Positions 1 through 6,552 are shown, counted from the stretch's first letter. The stretch: DNA of 10,340 bases from an uncultured Clostridiaceae bacterium (GCA_947175805.1 CAMWOF010000061.1:1-10340), one strand, 5' to 3'. A program made the numbers and translations. The notes: generated by a model not told the origin, from the sequence alone.

Positions 1-226
1 TCTTCACCGTCATCGCCTGCCCGCGTACCTTGTCCAGCACGCCACGTTCCACTAAAAGCCGAATCCCCTTTGCCGCCGTAGCGGGATTGATATTCAGCTC
101 CTTGGCAATCACAACCTGGGAATAACATTTATCCCCCTCTCTCAGCCTGCCGGCCAGGATATCATCCTCTATGGCATCCGCAATCTGGATATAAATTGGA
201 ACGATTTGATTAAAATCTATCTTCAC
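1..226 (-). CDS. GntR-family transcriptional regulator (YtrA-like), 3' part outside window
   Basis: This is the N-terminal 75 codons of a DNA-binding repressor; the reading frame runs off the left edge. The protein begins MKIDFNQIVPIYIQIADAI and continues with a winged helix-turn-helix of GntR type: the DDILAGRLREGDK wing/helix 1 region, then the recognition part KELNINPATAAKGIRLLVER followed by GVLDKVRGQ. The pattern P-x-Y-x-Q-I near the start, and a helix containing NPATA(A/V)K in place of the usual S-R-x-T-V-R, are typical of the small YtrA subfamily, whose members often control adjacent ABC transporter genes. That downstream partner would lie left of the window, so it is inference. The start is GTG at 226-224, chosen because AAGGCGG sits 7 nt upstream; no other in-frame start has a comparable ribosome site. 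A promoter and an operator-like palindrome lie directly upstream, which suggests autoregulation. Confidence 0.88.
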   Translation of the reverse strand, partial: MKIDFNQIVPIYIQIADAIEDDILAGRLREGDKCYSQVVIAKELNINPATAAKGIRLLVERGVLDKVRGQAMTVK

Positions 227-250
227 GCTTTCACCGCCTTCCACACGACC

Positions 251-268
251 ACATTACTCAAGTAATGT
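251..268. promoter_or_regulatory. Perfect palindrome, probable GntR operator
   Basis: ACATTACT-CA-AGTAATGT is an inverted repeat with 8-bp perfect arms around a 2-bp centre. It lies between the -10 box of the GntR promoter and the GTG start, and covers the predicted transcription start (about 266). A dimeric GntR repressor bound here would block its own transcription. The symmetry and placement are seen directly; the identity of the bound protein is inferred from position. Confidence 0.7.
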
Positions 269-272
269 AGCA

Positions 273-301
273 AGTATATCTCTGATAGCTTGAAATGTCA
301 A
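273..301 (-). promoter_or_regulatory. Sigma-A promoter of the GntR gene
   Basis: On the minus strand a consensus -35 TTGACA (301-296) is followed by a 17-nt spacer and a -10 TATACT (278-273). The predicted start is near 266, giving a leader of about 40 nt to the GTG. The near-perfect consensus implies strong basal transcription that needs repression, which fits the palindrome just downstream. Confidence 0.8.
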
Positions 302-310
302 GAGAAAAAA

Positions 311-345
311 GCAAAAAAATCAGAGGAACTGAAATTCCCCTGATT
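311..345 (-). terminator. Intrinsic terminator after the lipoprotein gene
   Basis: Read on the minus strand, AATCAGGGGAA and TTCCTCTGATT pair as an 11-bp stem with one G-U wobble around a 6-nt loop (TTTCAG), followed directly by a run of T. It lies about 55 nt past the stop of the lipoprotein gene and insulates it from the GntR promoter, which starts 10 nt further on. There is no T-run on the plus-strand side, so it acts in one direction. Confidence 0.85.
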
Positions 346-400
346 ATCTATAATAAATCCGCGCCTTTCCTGCCTTCTGAAAAAAAGTACGCCAGTATAT

Positions 401-1840
401 TTAATCTGACCCTTCCCGCTTTTCATATTCCTCCCATGACAAAAATTCATAGTAGTCACTGATAAAATCAATTTCACTGCCGTCTATGGCATTTAAAAAC
501 TGATAGTTTACCACAACATTCCAGTCATCCATTCCAGCGGAAATACGCCACACCGGAAGCAGCACATATTCGCTGTCGCCCGGAAGCAGCAGATACATGA
601 GTTGCATTTCCGACATCACCACAGACCTTCCACCTGTGTCCTCTCGAAGAAAATCCCCCCGTTCCATCGCCCTTTTTTCCAGACTGTCCTTCATGAGCTG
701 CTGAATTTGCGTAAAATCCAGCAGCTGGGTATTTTGTGTATCCACGTTTTTTACCTGCAGGGTATTTGTCATCTCGCAATGCATAATGCCGTTACTGTTT
801 ATCCATAGTATCGCCTGCTCCGTCTTGCATTTTTGCACAGGGACACCATCTGTATCTATAGGAGGAAACTGGTATTCCTCCGGCTCTACAACGATACCGT
901 CCACATTTCTTCCAAGCACCACATACCAGCCATCCAACCAGGATTCTACATCATAATAGGACACCTCCATCCACAATAAAGGCATAATTCTGCTTAAGGA
1001 ATAGCCCTCATAGCCAAGCTTCTCTAAAAAAGTAATCGCCTGGCTTTCCGCCTCCCTTTCGGACATAGCGCAAAAATTCACCTGCGCCTCCCCGTCCTCC
1101 TCTCCCGAGTCCCCCCATGAGTATCCTAGGGAAAAATGTGTAAAGTCACTGCCGCTGGTGTCAAAGGGCTTAAAATCTCCTGCCTCAAAACAAAACCCTG
1201 TATCCTCAAAGGTAAATGTCCACGGAGTGCCGTCTACCATTCCCCAATATGCCTGCTCCTTATAATCCTTTGAGGGTACTGCCGTCTCCTCCGCAGACTC
1301 GGCAGCCTGCCTGGCAGCCCTTAAGTTCTTCTCCGTCTCTTCCATGACGTCTTTCACTGGAACGCCTTCCTCGCCCACTGCCTGCTGCTTTGCCAACAAA
1401 TCCTCATTCAGCTTTACCATGCTGTCCGCCTTCCACTTAGGCGGTTTTTCTTCATCATATACGCCGATGCTCCCTGCCTGTGCCAAGGTCTCTATCAGAG
1501 CTTGCTTGCGCTCCCCGGTCATCTCATCCTGCTCCAGGGTCAGAACACACATATGATTGGTATCAGGCAGAATAATATCTGCGTCAATCTCTATACTGTT
1601 AATACCATTGCTTTCAATGAACAGTGTCTCCTGCCATTTACTCTCCGTAATGCCCAACTGCTTTGCCAGGGCATTGTCAGAAAATGCACCACCCGTACTG
1701 CCTGTACTGCTTGTACTGCCTGTACTGCTCTCAAAAGAATCGGTATCATCCACTACCACCTGCTGCCTGCCGCAGCCCACCAAAAGGCAGGCAAGCAGAA
1801 TACAAGTTATTGTTATGATTTTATATTGATTGACTCTCAT
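401..1840 (-). CDS. Secreted lipoprotein of unknown function (DUF6034-like)
   Basis: A 479-residue protein with a classic lipoprotein signal peptide: positive N-terminus (MRVNQYK), hydrophobic stretch at about 8-21, and lipobox LVGC with acylated Cys23. After the Cys comes a low-complexity Ser/Thr/Gly linker (about 39-52) encoded by 9-bp DNA repeats, then a large acidic extracytoplasmic region with a helical Glu/Ala-rich segment (about 145-190) and a C-terminal part containing MSEMQLMYLLLPGDSEYVLLPVW-like strands. The overall pattern resembles Lachnospiraceae lipoproteins placed in DUF6034; this is recognition by eye, not a search, and no enzymatic motif is visible. The start ATG at 1840 has AGGAGG about 11 nt upstream. 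It diverges from a two-component operon and its promoter carries the same response-regulator-like boxes, so it is probably a regulon member and may act in envelope stress sensing or in modulating the kinase (inference). Confidence 0.85.
   Translation of the reverse strand: MRVNQYKIITITCILLACLLVGCGRQQVVVDDTDSFESSTGSTSSTGSTGGAFSDNALAKQLGITESKWQETLFIESNGINSIEIDADIILPDTNHMCVLTLEQDEMTGERKQALIETLAQAGSIGVYDEEKPPKWKADSMVKLNEDLLAKQQAVGEEGVPVKDVMEETEKNLRAARQAAESAEETAVPSKDYKEQAYWGMVDGTPWTFTFEDTGFCFEAGDFKPFDTSGSDFTHFSLGYSWGDSGEEDGEAQVNFCAMSEREAESQAITFLEKLGYEGYSLSRIMPLLWMEVSYYDVESWLDGWYVVLGRNVDGIVVEPEEYQFPPIDTDGVPVQKCKTEQAILWINSNGIMHCEMTNTLQVKNVDTQNTQLLDFTQIQQLMKDSLEKRAMERGDFLREDTGGRSVVMSEMQLMYLLLPGDSEYVLLPVWRISAGMDDWNVVVNYQFLNAIDGSEIDFISDYYEFLSWEEYEKREGSD
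1695..1730. repeat. Four 9-bp tandem repeats in the lipoprotein linker
   Basis: Four consecutive units of GTACTGCNN (GTACTGCCT, GTACTGCTT, GTACTGCCT, GTACTGCTC on the plus strand) encode the Ser-Thr-Gly/Ser linker just after the lipid-anchored cysteine. Because the unit is a multiple of three, copy-number change would alter linker length and not the frame. Confidence 0.85.
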
Positions 1841-1880
1841 ATTAAAAATTTCCTCCTTTTATCTTCCTTGTTTAAAAATA

Positions 1881-1923
1881 ATTATAGCACCCAATTGTAT
1901 CAGAAATGCATCAGAAATGTATC
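1881..1923 (-). promoter_or_regulatory. Lipoprotein promoter with three regulator boxes
   Basis: On the minus strand the -10 TATAAT is at 1886-1881 with no recognisable -35 hexamer. Upstream, at exact 11-bp steps, lie GATACA (1901-1896), GATGCA (1912-1907) and GATACA (1923-1918), each separated by 5 nt. The nearest box is 9 nt from the -10. Direct repeats on one face of the helix in place of a -35 are the hallmark of promoters activated by OmpR/PhoP-family regulators. The predicted transcription start is about 1874. Regulation by the neighbouring response regulator is inferred from the matching boxes at that gene's own promoter. Confidence 0.72.
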
Positions 1924-1976
1924 AAAATAGAGTTTTTGAAATTATTTTTACTATATTTATTGTCTTTTTTTGAACA

Positions 1977-2008
1977 GATACATTTTTGATACATTTTGCA
2001 GTTATACT
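1977..2008 (+). promoter_or_regulatory. Response-regulator operon promoter with two regulator boxes
   Basis: GATACA at 1977-1982 and at 1988-1993 are spaced 11 bp apart and followed after 9 nt by -10 TATACT (2003-2008). The box arrangement and the distance to the -10 are identical to those of the divergent lipoprotein promoter. The -35 position (about 1980-1985) falls inside the repeats and does not match consensus, which suggests positive autoregulation. The predicted start is near 2015, with a 43-nt leader and ribosome site GAGGGTG at 2044-2050. A second TATAAT at 2031-2036 is possible but would leave the ribosome site at the very 5' end of the message. Confidence 0.7.
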
Positions 2009-2057
2009 GGAAATCAACAGGAAAAACTTTTATAATAAGCATAGAGGGTGATTTTTT

Positions 2058-2723
2058 ATGATTCGTATTTTGATTGTGGAGGACGAACGTCCAATTTCAG
2101 ATTTAATTCGCATGAGCTTAGAAGATGCAGGCTATATATGTACCTGCGCCTATGACGGCATGACCGCCGCCAATTTACTGGAGGCGAATGACTATGATTT
2201 GGTGTTGTTGGATATTATGCTGCCGGAAATTGATGGCTATGAGCTCTTTGAATATATTAAGCCTCTGGATATGCCGGTCATTTTCATCACCGCCAAGGCG
2301 GAGCTTGCTGACAGGGTAAAGGGTCTGAATCTGGGTGCCGAGGATTATATTGTAAAGCCCTTTGAAATTGTGGAGCTGCTGGCGCGGGTGCATGTGGTGC
2401 TGAGACGTTACAGGAAGACAGAAACCCACCTGATGTTCCGGGATATTGTTATCGATACGGAAAATAGGCATGTGACAAAAAATGGGCAGGATTTGGTACT
2501 GACACCGAAGGAGTATGAACTTTTAGTTCTCTTTTTACGCAATCAGGAGATGACTCTGTTTCGGGAAAGAATCTACGAGTCTGTGTGGAATGCGGAATAT
2601 AGCGGGGACACCCGTACCCTGGATCTCCATGTCCAGCGGCTCCGCAAAAAGACGGGGCTGGATAAGGAACTGAAAACAGTTTACGGCGTGGGCTACCGTT
2701 TAGAAAGTGGGAAAATAGAGTAA
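2058..2723 (+). CDS. OmpR/PhoB-family response regulator
   Basis: A 221-residue cytoplasmic transcription factor. Residues 1-118 form a receiver domain with acidic pair E8-D9, phospho-acceptor D52 in LLDIMLP, switch Thr78 in FITAK and Lys100 in VKPF, so all catalytic positions are intact. Residues about 125-217 form the OmpR-type winged helix, with LTPKEYELL, the recognition helix region SGDTRTLDLHVQRLRKK and the terminal wing VYGVGYRLE. The kinase gene begins at the base after this stop codon, so the two are translationally coupled partners. Tandem 11-bp direct repeats at its own promoter and at the divergent lipoprotein promoter are likely binding sites (inference). The start ATG is supported by GAGGGTG 7 nt upstream. 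The length is typical for the family. Confidence 0.95.
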   Translation: MIRILIVEDERPISDLIRMSLEDAGYICTCAYDGMTAANLLEANDYDLVLLDIMLPEIDGYELFEYIKPLDMPVIFITAKAELADRVKGLNLGAEDYIVKPFEIVELLARVHVVLRRYRKTETHLMFRDIVIDTENRHVTKNGQDLVLTPKEYELLVLFLRNQEMTLFRERIYESVWNAEYSGDTRTLDLHVQRLRKKTGLDKELKTVYGVGYRLESGKIE

Positions 2724-4160
2724 ATGCGGTTTCGTTATAAAGTATTGATGATAAATATTATATTGTTGTCCATCGCAGTAGGCGCCATCGGTTTTTTAAT
2801 GATTGACAAGAATTTTTCGCTGGCGTTCGATACCCAGATAAAAAATGCAGTGCTGGAGAATAATCTGGTACAATCCTCTATTGAATATGAGCTGCTGTCG
2901 GTCATTAACTCCACCCCCTCGCAGATTGGACGGACACTGCCGGATATCGGCACCCGGGTACACAACGGTATGATGACCTCGGATGCCGCCATTTATATCC
3001 GCTATAATGACACTCTGGTTTATAACAGCGACAACCGCAGTGTACCGGAGAGTATTTTTGAAGACCTGTCTGTCGGCAGCAAAAATTATATTATATGCCG
3101 GGAGGATTCCACCTACCAAATCTATGTGACCTCCATAAATACGATAAATGGCAAGAATCTCTGTGTCATTACCAACAGCGATGTCACAGAGGCCTACGAC
3201 ATGATGCAGCATCAGATTCAGTATTTTAAAATACTGCTCATCATTATCCTGTGCATTTGTTCTATCATGATGTATTTTGTGAGCACACTGCTGACCCGCC
3301 CTATGGAGAAATTAAATGTGGTCACCGACAGCTTTGCCGGCGGGGATTATACGGTCAGAGCAGATATCCGCCAGCAGGATGAGATTGGCCAGTTAGCGGA
3401 AAAATTCAATGGCATGGCTGCCGCTGTCGCTCACCATATGGACGAGCTTCATGCCATGGTGAAGCAGCGGGAACAGTTTGTGGCGGACTTTACCCACGAG
3501 ATTAAAACACCCATGACCTCCATTATCGGCTATGCGGATATGATTCGCTCTAAGGAGCTTTCCAGGCAGCGGCAGATTATGGCTGCCAATTATATTTTTT
3601 CCGAGGGAAAGCGCTTAGAAGCCATGTCCCGAAAGCTGTTCGACTTAATCTATTTAGGGCAGCATGAAATTATATTAAACCACGTCTATGCCGTCCGACT
3701 GGCGGAGGAGGTGGCGGGCAGCATGTCTCCGCTTATGGAGCAAAAGCAGCTCACCCTTAACCTATCCATGGAACCTGCCGTCATTAGCGGTGACCGGGAG
3801 CTTTTGAAAACCGCATTGATTAACCTGCTTGACAATGCCAGAAAGGCCTCCCCGGAGAAAGCCGAAATTCTGCTTAAGGGTGTGGTTACCCCGGAGGGCG
3901 GTTACCGCATCTCCGTGACCGACCACGGCATCGGTATGTCCCCTGAGGATGCAAAGCGCATCTGCGATGAATTTTACATGATAGACAAATCCCGTTCCAG
4001 AAAAGAGGGCGGCGCAGGCCTTGGTATGTCGCTGGTATCCATCATTGTAACCAAGCACCACGCCAATTTAAATATCATAAGCGAGTTGGGAATGGGTACC
4101 ACGATTGAGATTACATTTTCAAGTTATAAAGAGGAGGCTTCCATTGATGCAGAAGAATAA
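2724..4160 (+). CDS. HAMP-domain sensor histidine kinase
   Basis: A 478-residue membrane kinase. It has TM1 at about 9-27, an extracytoplasmic sensor of about 140 residues (28-167), TM2 at about 168-190, HAMP at about 190-243 (TRPMEKL start), HisKA with phospho-His258 in FTHEIKTPM, and a HATPase domain with N box LINLLDNA (Asn371), G1 box DHGIGM (Asp400), F box FYMIDKS and G2 box GGAGLGMSLV. All catalytic motifs are intact. The ATG abuts the TAA of the regulator gene (TAAATG) with only a weak ribosome site, which points to translational coupling. The sensor has two conserved-looking features, a Ser/Asp-rich loop and single cysteines at 125 and 147, but no domain I can name. Its 3' end overlaps the next gene by 14 nt, so the kinase and the small membrane protein are co-translated. 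Confidence 0.95.
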   Translation: MRFRYKVLMINIILLSIAVGAIGFLMIDKNFSLAFDTQIKNAVLENNLVQSSIEYELLSVINSTPSQIGRTLPDIGTRVHNGMMTSDAAIYIRYNDTLVYNSDNRSVPESIFEDLSVGSKNYIICREDSTYQIYVTSINTINGKNLCVITNSDVTEAYDMMQHQIQYFKILLIIILCICSIMMYFVSTLLTRPMEKLNVVTDSFAGGDYTVRADIRQQDEIGQLAEKFNGMAAAVAHHMDELHAMVKQREQFVADFTHEIKTPMTSIIGYADMIRSKELSRQRQIMAANYIFSEGKRLEAMSRKLFDLIYLGQHEIILNHVYAVRLAEEVAGSMSPLMEQKQLTLNLSMEPAVISGDRELLKTALINLLDNARKASPEKAEILLKGVVTPEGGYRISVTDHGIGMSPEDAKRICDEFYMIDKSRSRKEGGAGLGMSLVSIIVTKHHANLNIISELGMGTTIEITFSSYKEEASIDAEE

Positions 4161-4983
4161 AAAGACCTATTTTTATATTACATTGACACTGATGTTTGCC
4201 CTCGCCGGTATCCTTGTTCCCGGCATTATCCTCACAAGAAAAAATAATGCCATCGTCAACCATGCGGCAACCTTGTCTAAGAATTACTATTCTGGAACCA
4301 CGTCTACGATATCCAGAAATGCTTCCGCCCAACTGAGTACCTACCAGAAAATGGAATTAATTTCCGGCGCCTGGGAGAGCAATACTTTAACCGTCGAGCC
4401 GGAAGAATCCACGCTGACAGAGTACGAGGCGGTAAACCTTGCCTTAGAATCGCTATATGAACTGTATCAACACGGCAACTATCCGAGCGAGTTAAGTCCC
4501 AGCTTCAAAAACTGGTGTACCTGGACTGCTACGCTCTATAAAGCCACGGACTCCAGCTTTCACACCTACTGCGCATACTACTGGAAGCTCGTCTTTGATA
4601 AATATGATGCCTCAGAAACCCATACCGCGTTTATTATGGAAGACGGTACCCTGCTGTGCGCCTACACAAATTTGAACCATAACCTTCCTGGCACCATTTC
4701 CCATTACATGAAAAATGAGTCCTCTCAAAAAAGCCGCTGCTCCATAATCAAATATGACGGTGCTTTATCAAAGCTGCCCCTTTATCCGGATGTGGAGCTG
4801 CCGGGTGAGAGGCCATATATTAGAGATGCAAGTATCATGGTAGTGGGCAGCACAAATCTGAGAAGCTTAAATGATGTCAAAGAAGCCTATGAAAACTTAG
4901 ACAATCAATACGAGTACTACTATATCTATCAGATACTTGCCGATGAAGCCTATATGTACTCTATCATCCCCTACCAGCCCTAA
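4147..4983 (+). CDS. Membrane-anchored extracytoplasmic protein, third gene of the two-component operon
   Basis: I do not recognise the family. The start is placed at ATG 4147 (278 residues) because AGGAGG lies at 4132-4137, 9 nt upstream; an in-frame ATG at 4105 inside the kinase gene has no such site. The N-terminus MQKNKK is followed by one hydrophobic segment (about 8-29) and no lipobox or obvious cleavage site, so a signal anchor with an outside C-terminal domain of about 245 residues is likely. That domain is rich in aromatic residues (WTW, YYW, YEYYY) and has four cysteines (124, 142, 171, 198) that could form disulfides. The 14-nt overlap with the kinase gene argues for a functional link, such as modulation of the sensor. 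That role is inference from context and resembles accessory proteins of other Firmicute two-component systems only in layout. Confidence 0.8.
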   Translation: MQKNKKTYFYITLTLMFALAGILVPGIILTRKNNAIVNHAATLSKNYYSGTTSTISRNASAQLSTYQKMELISGAWESNTLTVEPEESTLTEYEAVNLALESLYELYQHGNYPSELSPSFKNWCTWTATLYKATDSSFHTYCAYYWKLVFDKYDASETHTAFIMEDGTLLCAYTNLNHNLPGTISHYMKNESSQKSRCSIIKYDGALSKLPLYPDVELPGERPYIRDASIMVVGSTNLRSLNDVKEAYENLDNQYEYYYIYQILADEAYMYSIIPYQP

Positions 4984-5007
4984 TATAATAATTTCATTTT
5001 TTAACTG

Positions 5008-5361
5008 TTAAATGAGATTGAGCGCCTCTACCGTCTCCTCATACTTTTCCATAAGGGCAGGCAGCTTATCTGCGGCCTCAGCGTAATTTCCATGCCGTAA
5101 GAGCTCCGTCTCTTCACTAACCCCCTCCAATAAAGCATTGAGGGACAAATTGCCACACAAACCCTTCAAGATATGGGCAGCCTTAAATGCATCCTCATAG
5201 CGCTGCTCCTCCATGGCAGTCTTCAGCGCATCAAAATTCGGGTCCTGTGAAAATTTTTTGAGGAACCGTATGAGTAACTCCTCATTTCCCATAAACCGCT
5301 CCATAGCGGATTCAAGTTCTACACCCGCCGCGATTAATTTTTCTTTTCTGCTCTCTTCCAT
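5008..5361 (-). CDS. Stand-alone Hpt (histidine phosphotransfer) protein
   Basis: A 117-residue, all-helical, soluble protein. The motif AAHILKGLCGNLSL (residues 61-74) matches the Hpt consensus H-x-L-K-G-x-(A/S)-x-x-(I/L/V)-G, with phosphorylatable His63, Lys66 and Gly67. Such proteins relay phosphate between receiver domains or from a kinase. The start is ATG at 5361, chosen because AAGGAG lies 7 nt upstream; a longer frame reaching 5427 would overlap the HD-GYP gene and lacks a ribosome site. It is 16 nt downstream of the HD-GYP stop and is the last gene of the chemosensory cluster. Likely partners are the receiver of the neighbouring gene or a CheY outside the window (inference). A role as an auxiliary CheA P1-like phosphate sink is another option. 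Confidence 0.88.
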   Translation of the reverse strand: MEESRKEKLIAAGVELESAMERFMGNEELLIRFLKKFSQDPNFDALKTAMEEQRYEDAFKAAHILKGLCGNLSLNALLEGVSEETELLRHGNYAEAADKLPALMEKYEETVEALNLI

Positions 5362-5377
5362 GTAAACTCTCCTTTTC

Positions 5378-6139
5378 TTATTGATGGCTATCCACAAATG
5401 CCTCAATGGCATTGCGGGAATACTCAAGACATTTCAGCAGCTTCTCTGAAAATATTCCGCATTTCCCTTCCACAATCATATCGTAAGCTCTGTCCTTTGT
5501 ATAGGGTTCTTTATAGCATCTCTCACTAACCAATGCGTCATACACGTCAGCAATAGAGACCAATTGCGCAGAAATCGGAATCTCATCTCCCTTAAGACCT
5601 TCAGGATAGCCTCTGCCGTCATCCCGCTCATGGTGGTAATGACAAATCTCATAGGATGTGGACAGCAAATCTGTATTTTGTACATCTGTCAGCATATCCA
5701 GAATCTCACAGCCCTTGACGGTGTGGGTCATCATGATTTCCCGCTCCTCCTGCGTCAGCCTTCCCGGCTTTAAGAGTATTTTGTCAGGAATCGCAATCTT
5801 CCCAATATCATGTGTGACCGAAGCACGGGCAATGATATCGATTTTTTGCTTTGTCAGCCCTGCCTCCGGGTATAGCTGCATATAGGTCTGCGCGATAATT
5901 CTGGTGAACCCTTTTACCTTTTTAATATGCTCCCCGGATTCTAAGTCCCGGAACTCTACAATATTGCTGAGAGCCTCTAACAGACGGTCACTGTAATTCT
6001 CCAACTGCCGCTGCTGAATACTTAGCTGTCTGCTCTGATTCTCGATAATCTCCTCCATGCCGGCAGCGCTTTTTCTTAAAGCAATAATATTGTTGACGCT
6101 GCACCTCACCACATCAGGAGAATAAGGCTTTGTAATCAC
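5378..6139 (-). CDS. HD-GYP domain c-di-GMP phosphodiesterase (3' half of the split gene)
   Basis: The frame after the stop encodes 253 residues if begun at GTG 6139: the end of the receiver (VITKPYSPDVVRCSVNNII), a coiled-coil linker rich in Gln/Glu (about 25-60), and a full HD-GYP domain (about 60-250). Catalytic motifs are intact: E70-H71, H110-D111 in THDIGK, H139, H169-H170, and the GYP signature HHERDDGRGYPEGLKG followed by IPISAQLVSIAD (Asp198). These residues bind the metal centre that hydrolyses c-di-GMP. No good ribosome site precedes the GTG, so efficient independent expression is doubtful; internal ATGs in the linker (for example residue 28, MEEII) lack strong sites too. If reinitiation does occur, the product would be an unregulated phosphodiesterase. 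Confidence 0.78.
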   Translation of the reverse strand: MITKPYSPDVVRCSVNNIIALRKSAAGMEEIIENQSRQLSIQQRQLENYSDRLLEALSNIVEFRDLESGEHIKKVKGFTRIIAQTYMQLYPEAGLTKQKIDIIARASVTHDIGKIAIPDKILLKPGRLTQEEREIMMTHTVKGCEILDMLTDVQNTDLLSTSYEICHYHHERDDGRGYPEGLKGDEIPISAQLVSIADVYDALVSERCYKEPYTKDRAYDMIVEGKCGIFSEKLLKCLEYSRNAIEAFVDSHQ

Positions 6140-6157
6140 ACTGGAGGCGCCTAATGC

Positions 6158-6445
6158 TTAAGAAGAAACCTCAGTCTTGGCATCCGTCTGGGATGTAATC
6201 AGCACTACCGGAATCCTATCCGTCAGCTTCTCCGCATTCAATACCTGGAGCACCTGATAGCCGTTTAAAACGGGCATAATTAAGTCCAGCAGAATCACCG
6301 CAAGCTCATTCATATGCTTGCTGATTTCCAAGATTGCCTGCCTTCCGTCTCCAACAGTGATAACATCATACTCGTCCTGAAATATCTGCCGCAGGAGTCC
6401 TCTGCTCAATTCATCATCATCTACCACTAAAATCTTTTTACGCAT
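6158..6445 (-). CDS. Truncated receiver domain (5' half of the split REC-HD-GYP gene)
   Basis: A 95-residue open frame covering beta1 to beta4 of a CheY-like receiver, with acidic residues Asp9-Asp11, phospho-acceptor Asp54 (LLDLIMP) and switch Thr84 (LITSQ). It lacks the last third of the fold, including the conserved Lys106 of beta5, which lies after the stop codon. A receiver of this length would be unlikely to fold or signal normally. Translation start ATG 6445 has ribosome site AGGGG at 6458-6454. Confidence 0.7.
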   Translation of the reverse strand: MRKKILVVDDDELSRGLLRQIFQDEYDVITVGDGRQAILEISKHMNELAVILLDLIMPVLNGYQVLQVLNAEKLTDRIPVVLITSQTDAKTEVSS

Positions 6446-6457
6446 CCTTATATCCCC

Positions 6458-6519
6458 TAAATAAAAACTCCATACCCGCCGCAGTAAGCTCGCAGGCCGC
6501 GTACGGCAGGTACGGAATT
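6458..6519 (-). terminator. Long hairpin with T-run between MCP and receiver-HD-GYP gene
   Basis: On the minus strand, a 16-nt left arm (6519-6504, starting AATTCCGTACC) pairs with the right arm 6481-6466 (CGGCGGGTATGGAGTT) with only G-U wobbles, around a 22-nt loop. A T-rich tract follows the stem. It lies 34 nt past the MCP stop and ends at the ribosome site of the next gene, so it could end the cheA-cheW-MCP transcript, act as a partial terminator, or regulate the downstream gene. No consensus promoter is visible between the hairpin and the receiver start. Confidence 0.72.
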
Positions 6520-6543
6520 TTATAATGCTATTTCATAATGCTA
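6518..6543. repeat. Two 13-bp tandem direct repeats after the MCP gene
   Basis: TTTTATAATGCTA (6518-6530) is followed immediately by TTTCATAATGCTA (6531-6543), 12 of 13 bases identical apart from one T/C change. It lies between the MCP stop and the hairpin. A local duplication is the simplest explanation; no protein site is recognised. Confidence 0.75.
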
Positions 6544-6552
6544 TATGTTCTT

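Larger units (their letters stand above)
5378..6445 (-). pseudogene. Receiver-HD-GYP response regulator interrupted by one in-frame stop codon
   Basis: The whole locus would encode one REC-HD-GYP protein of about 355 residues, a two-domain c-di-GMP phosphodiesterase regulator. The frame is continuous apart from a single TAA at 6160-6158, between beta4 (LITSQTDAKTEVSS) and the loop leading to beta5 (ALGASSVITKPY). Both sides align to the receiver fold with no missing residues, so a point change and not a frameshift is the cause. In related receivers the residue before A-L-G-A is commonly Leu, so TTA to TAA is a plausible single-base origin (inference). A sequencing error or a recently inactivated gene would look the same. 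Its ribosome site AGGGG is 8 nt before the ATG at 6445. Confidence 0.72.

Noticed and set aside
2031..2036. TATAAT as the main -10 of the response-regulator operon
   Set aside because: It would start the transcript almost on the ribosome site and is not spaced correctly from the GATACA boxes; TATACT at 2003-2008 matches the geometry of the divergent promoter.
4105..4146. Upstream ATG extending the small membrane protein into the kinase gene
   Set aside because: It has no ribosome site and would put charged residues before the membrane segment; ATG 4147 has AGGAGG at good spacing.
4990..5018. AT-rich inverted repeat between the convergent operon ends
   Set aside because: The stem is weak and bulged (7 bp plus a few A-T pairs) and has no T-run on either strand, so I do not call it a terminator although one is expected in this 24-bp gap.
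5362..5427. N-terminal extension of the Hpt protein
   Set aside because: It lies inside the HD-GYP coding region, has no ribosome site and does not resemble Hpt; the start at 5361 is clearly better.
6519..6547. Possible minus-strand promoter (TATAAA) before the receiver gene
   Set aside because: There is no -35 match at 16-18 nt and the element sits within the hairpin arm and 13-bp repeat.
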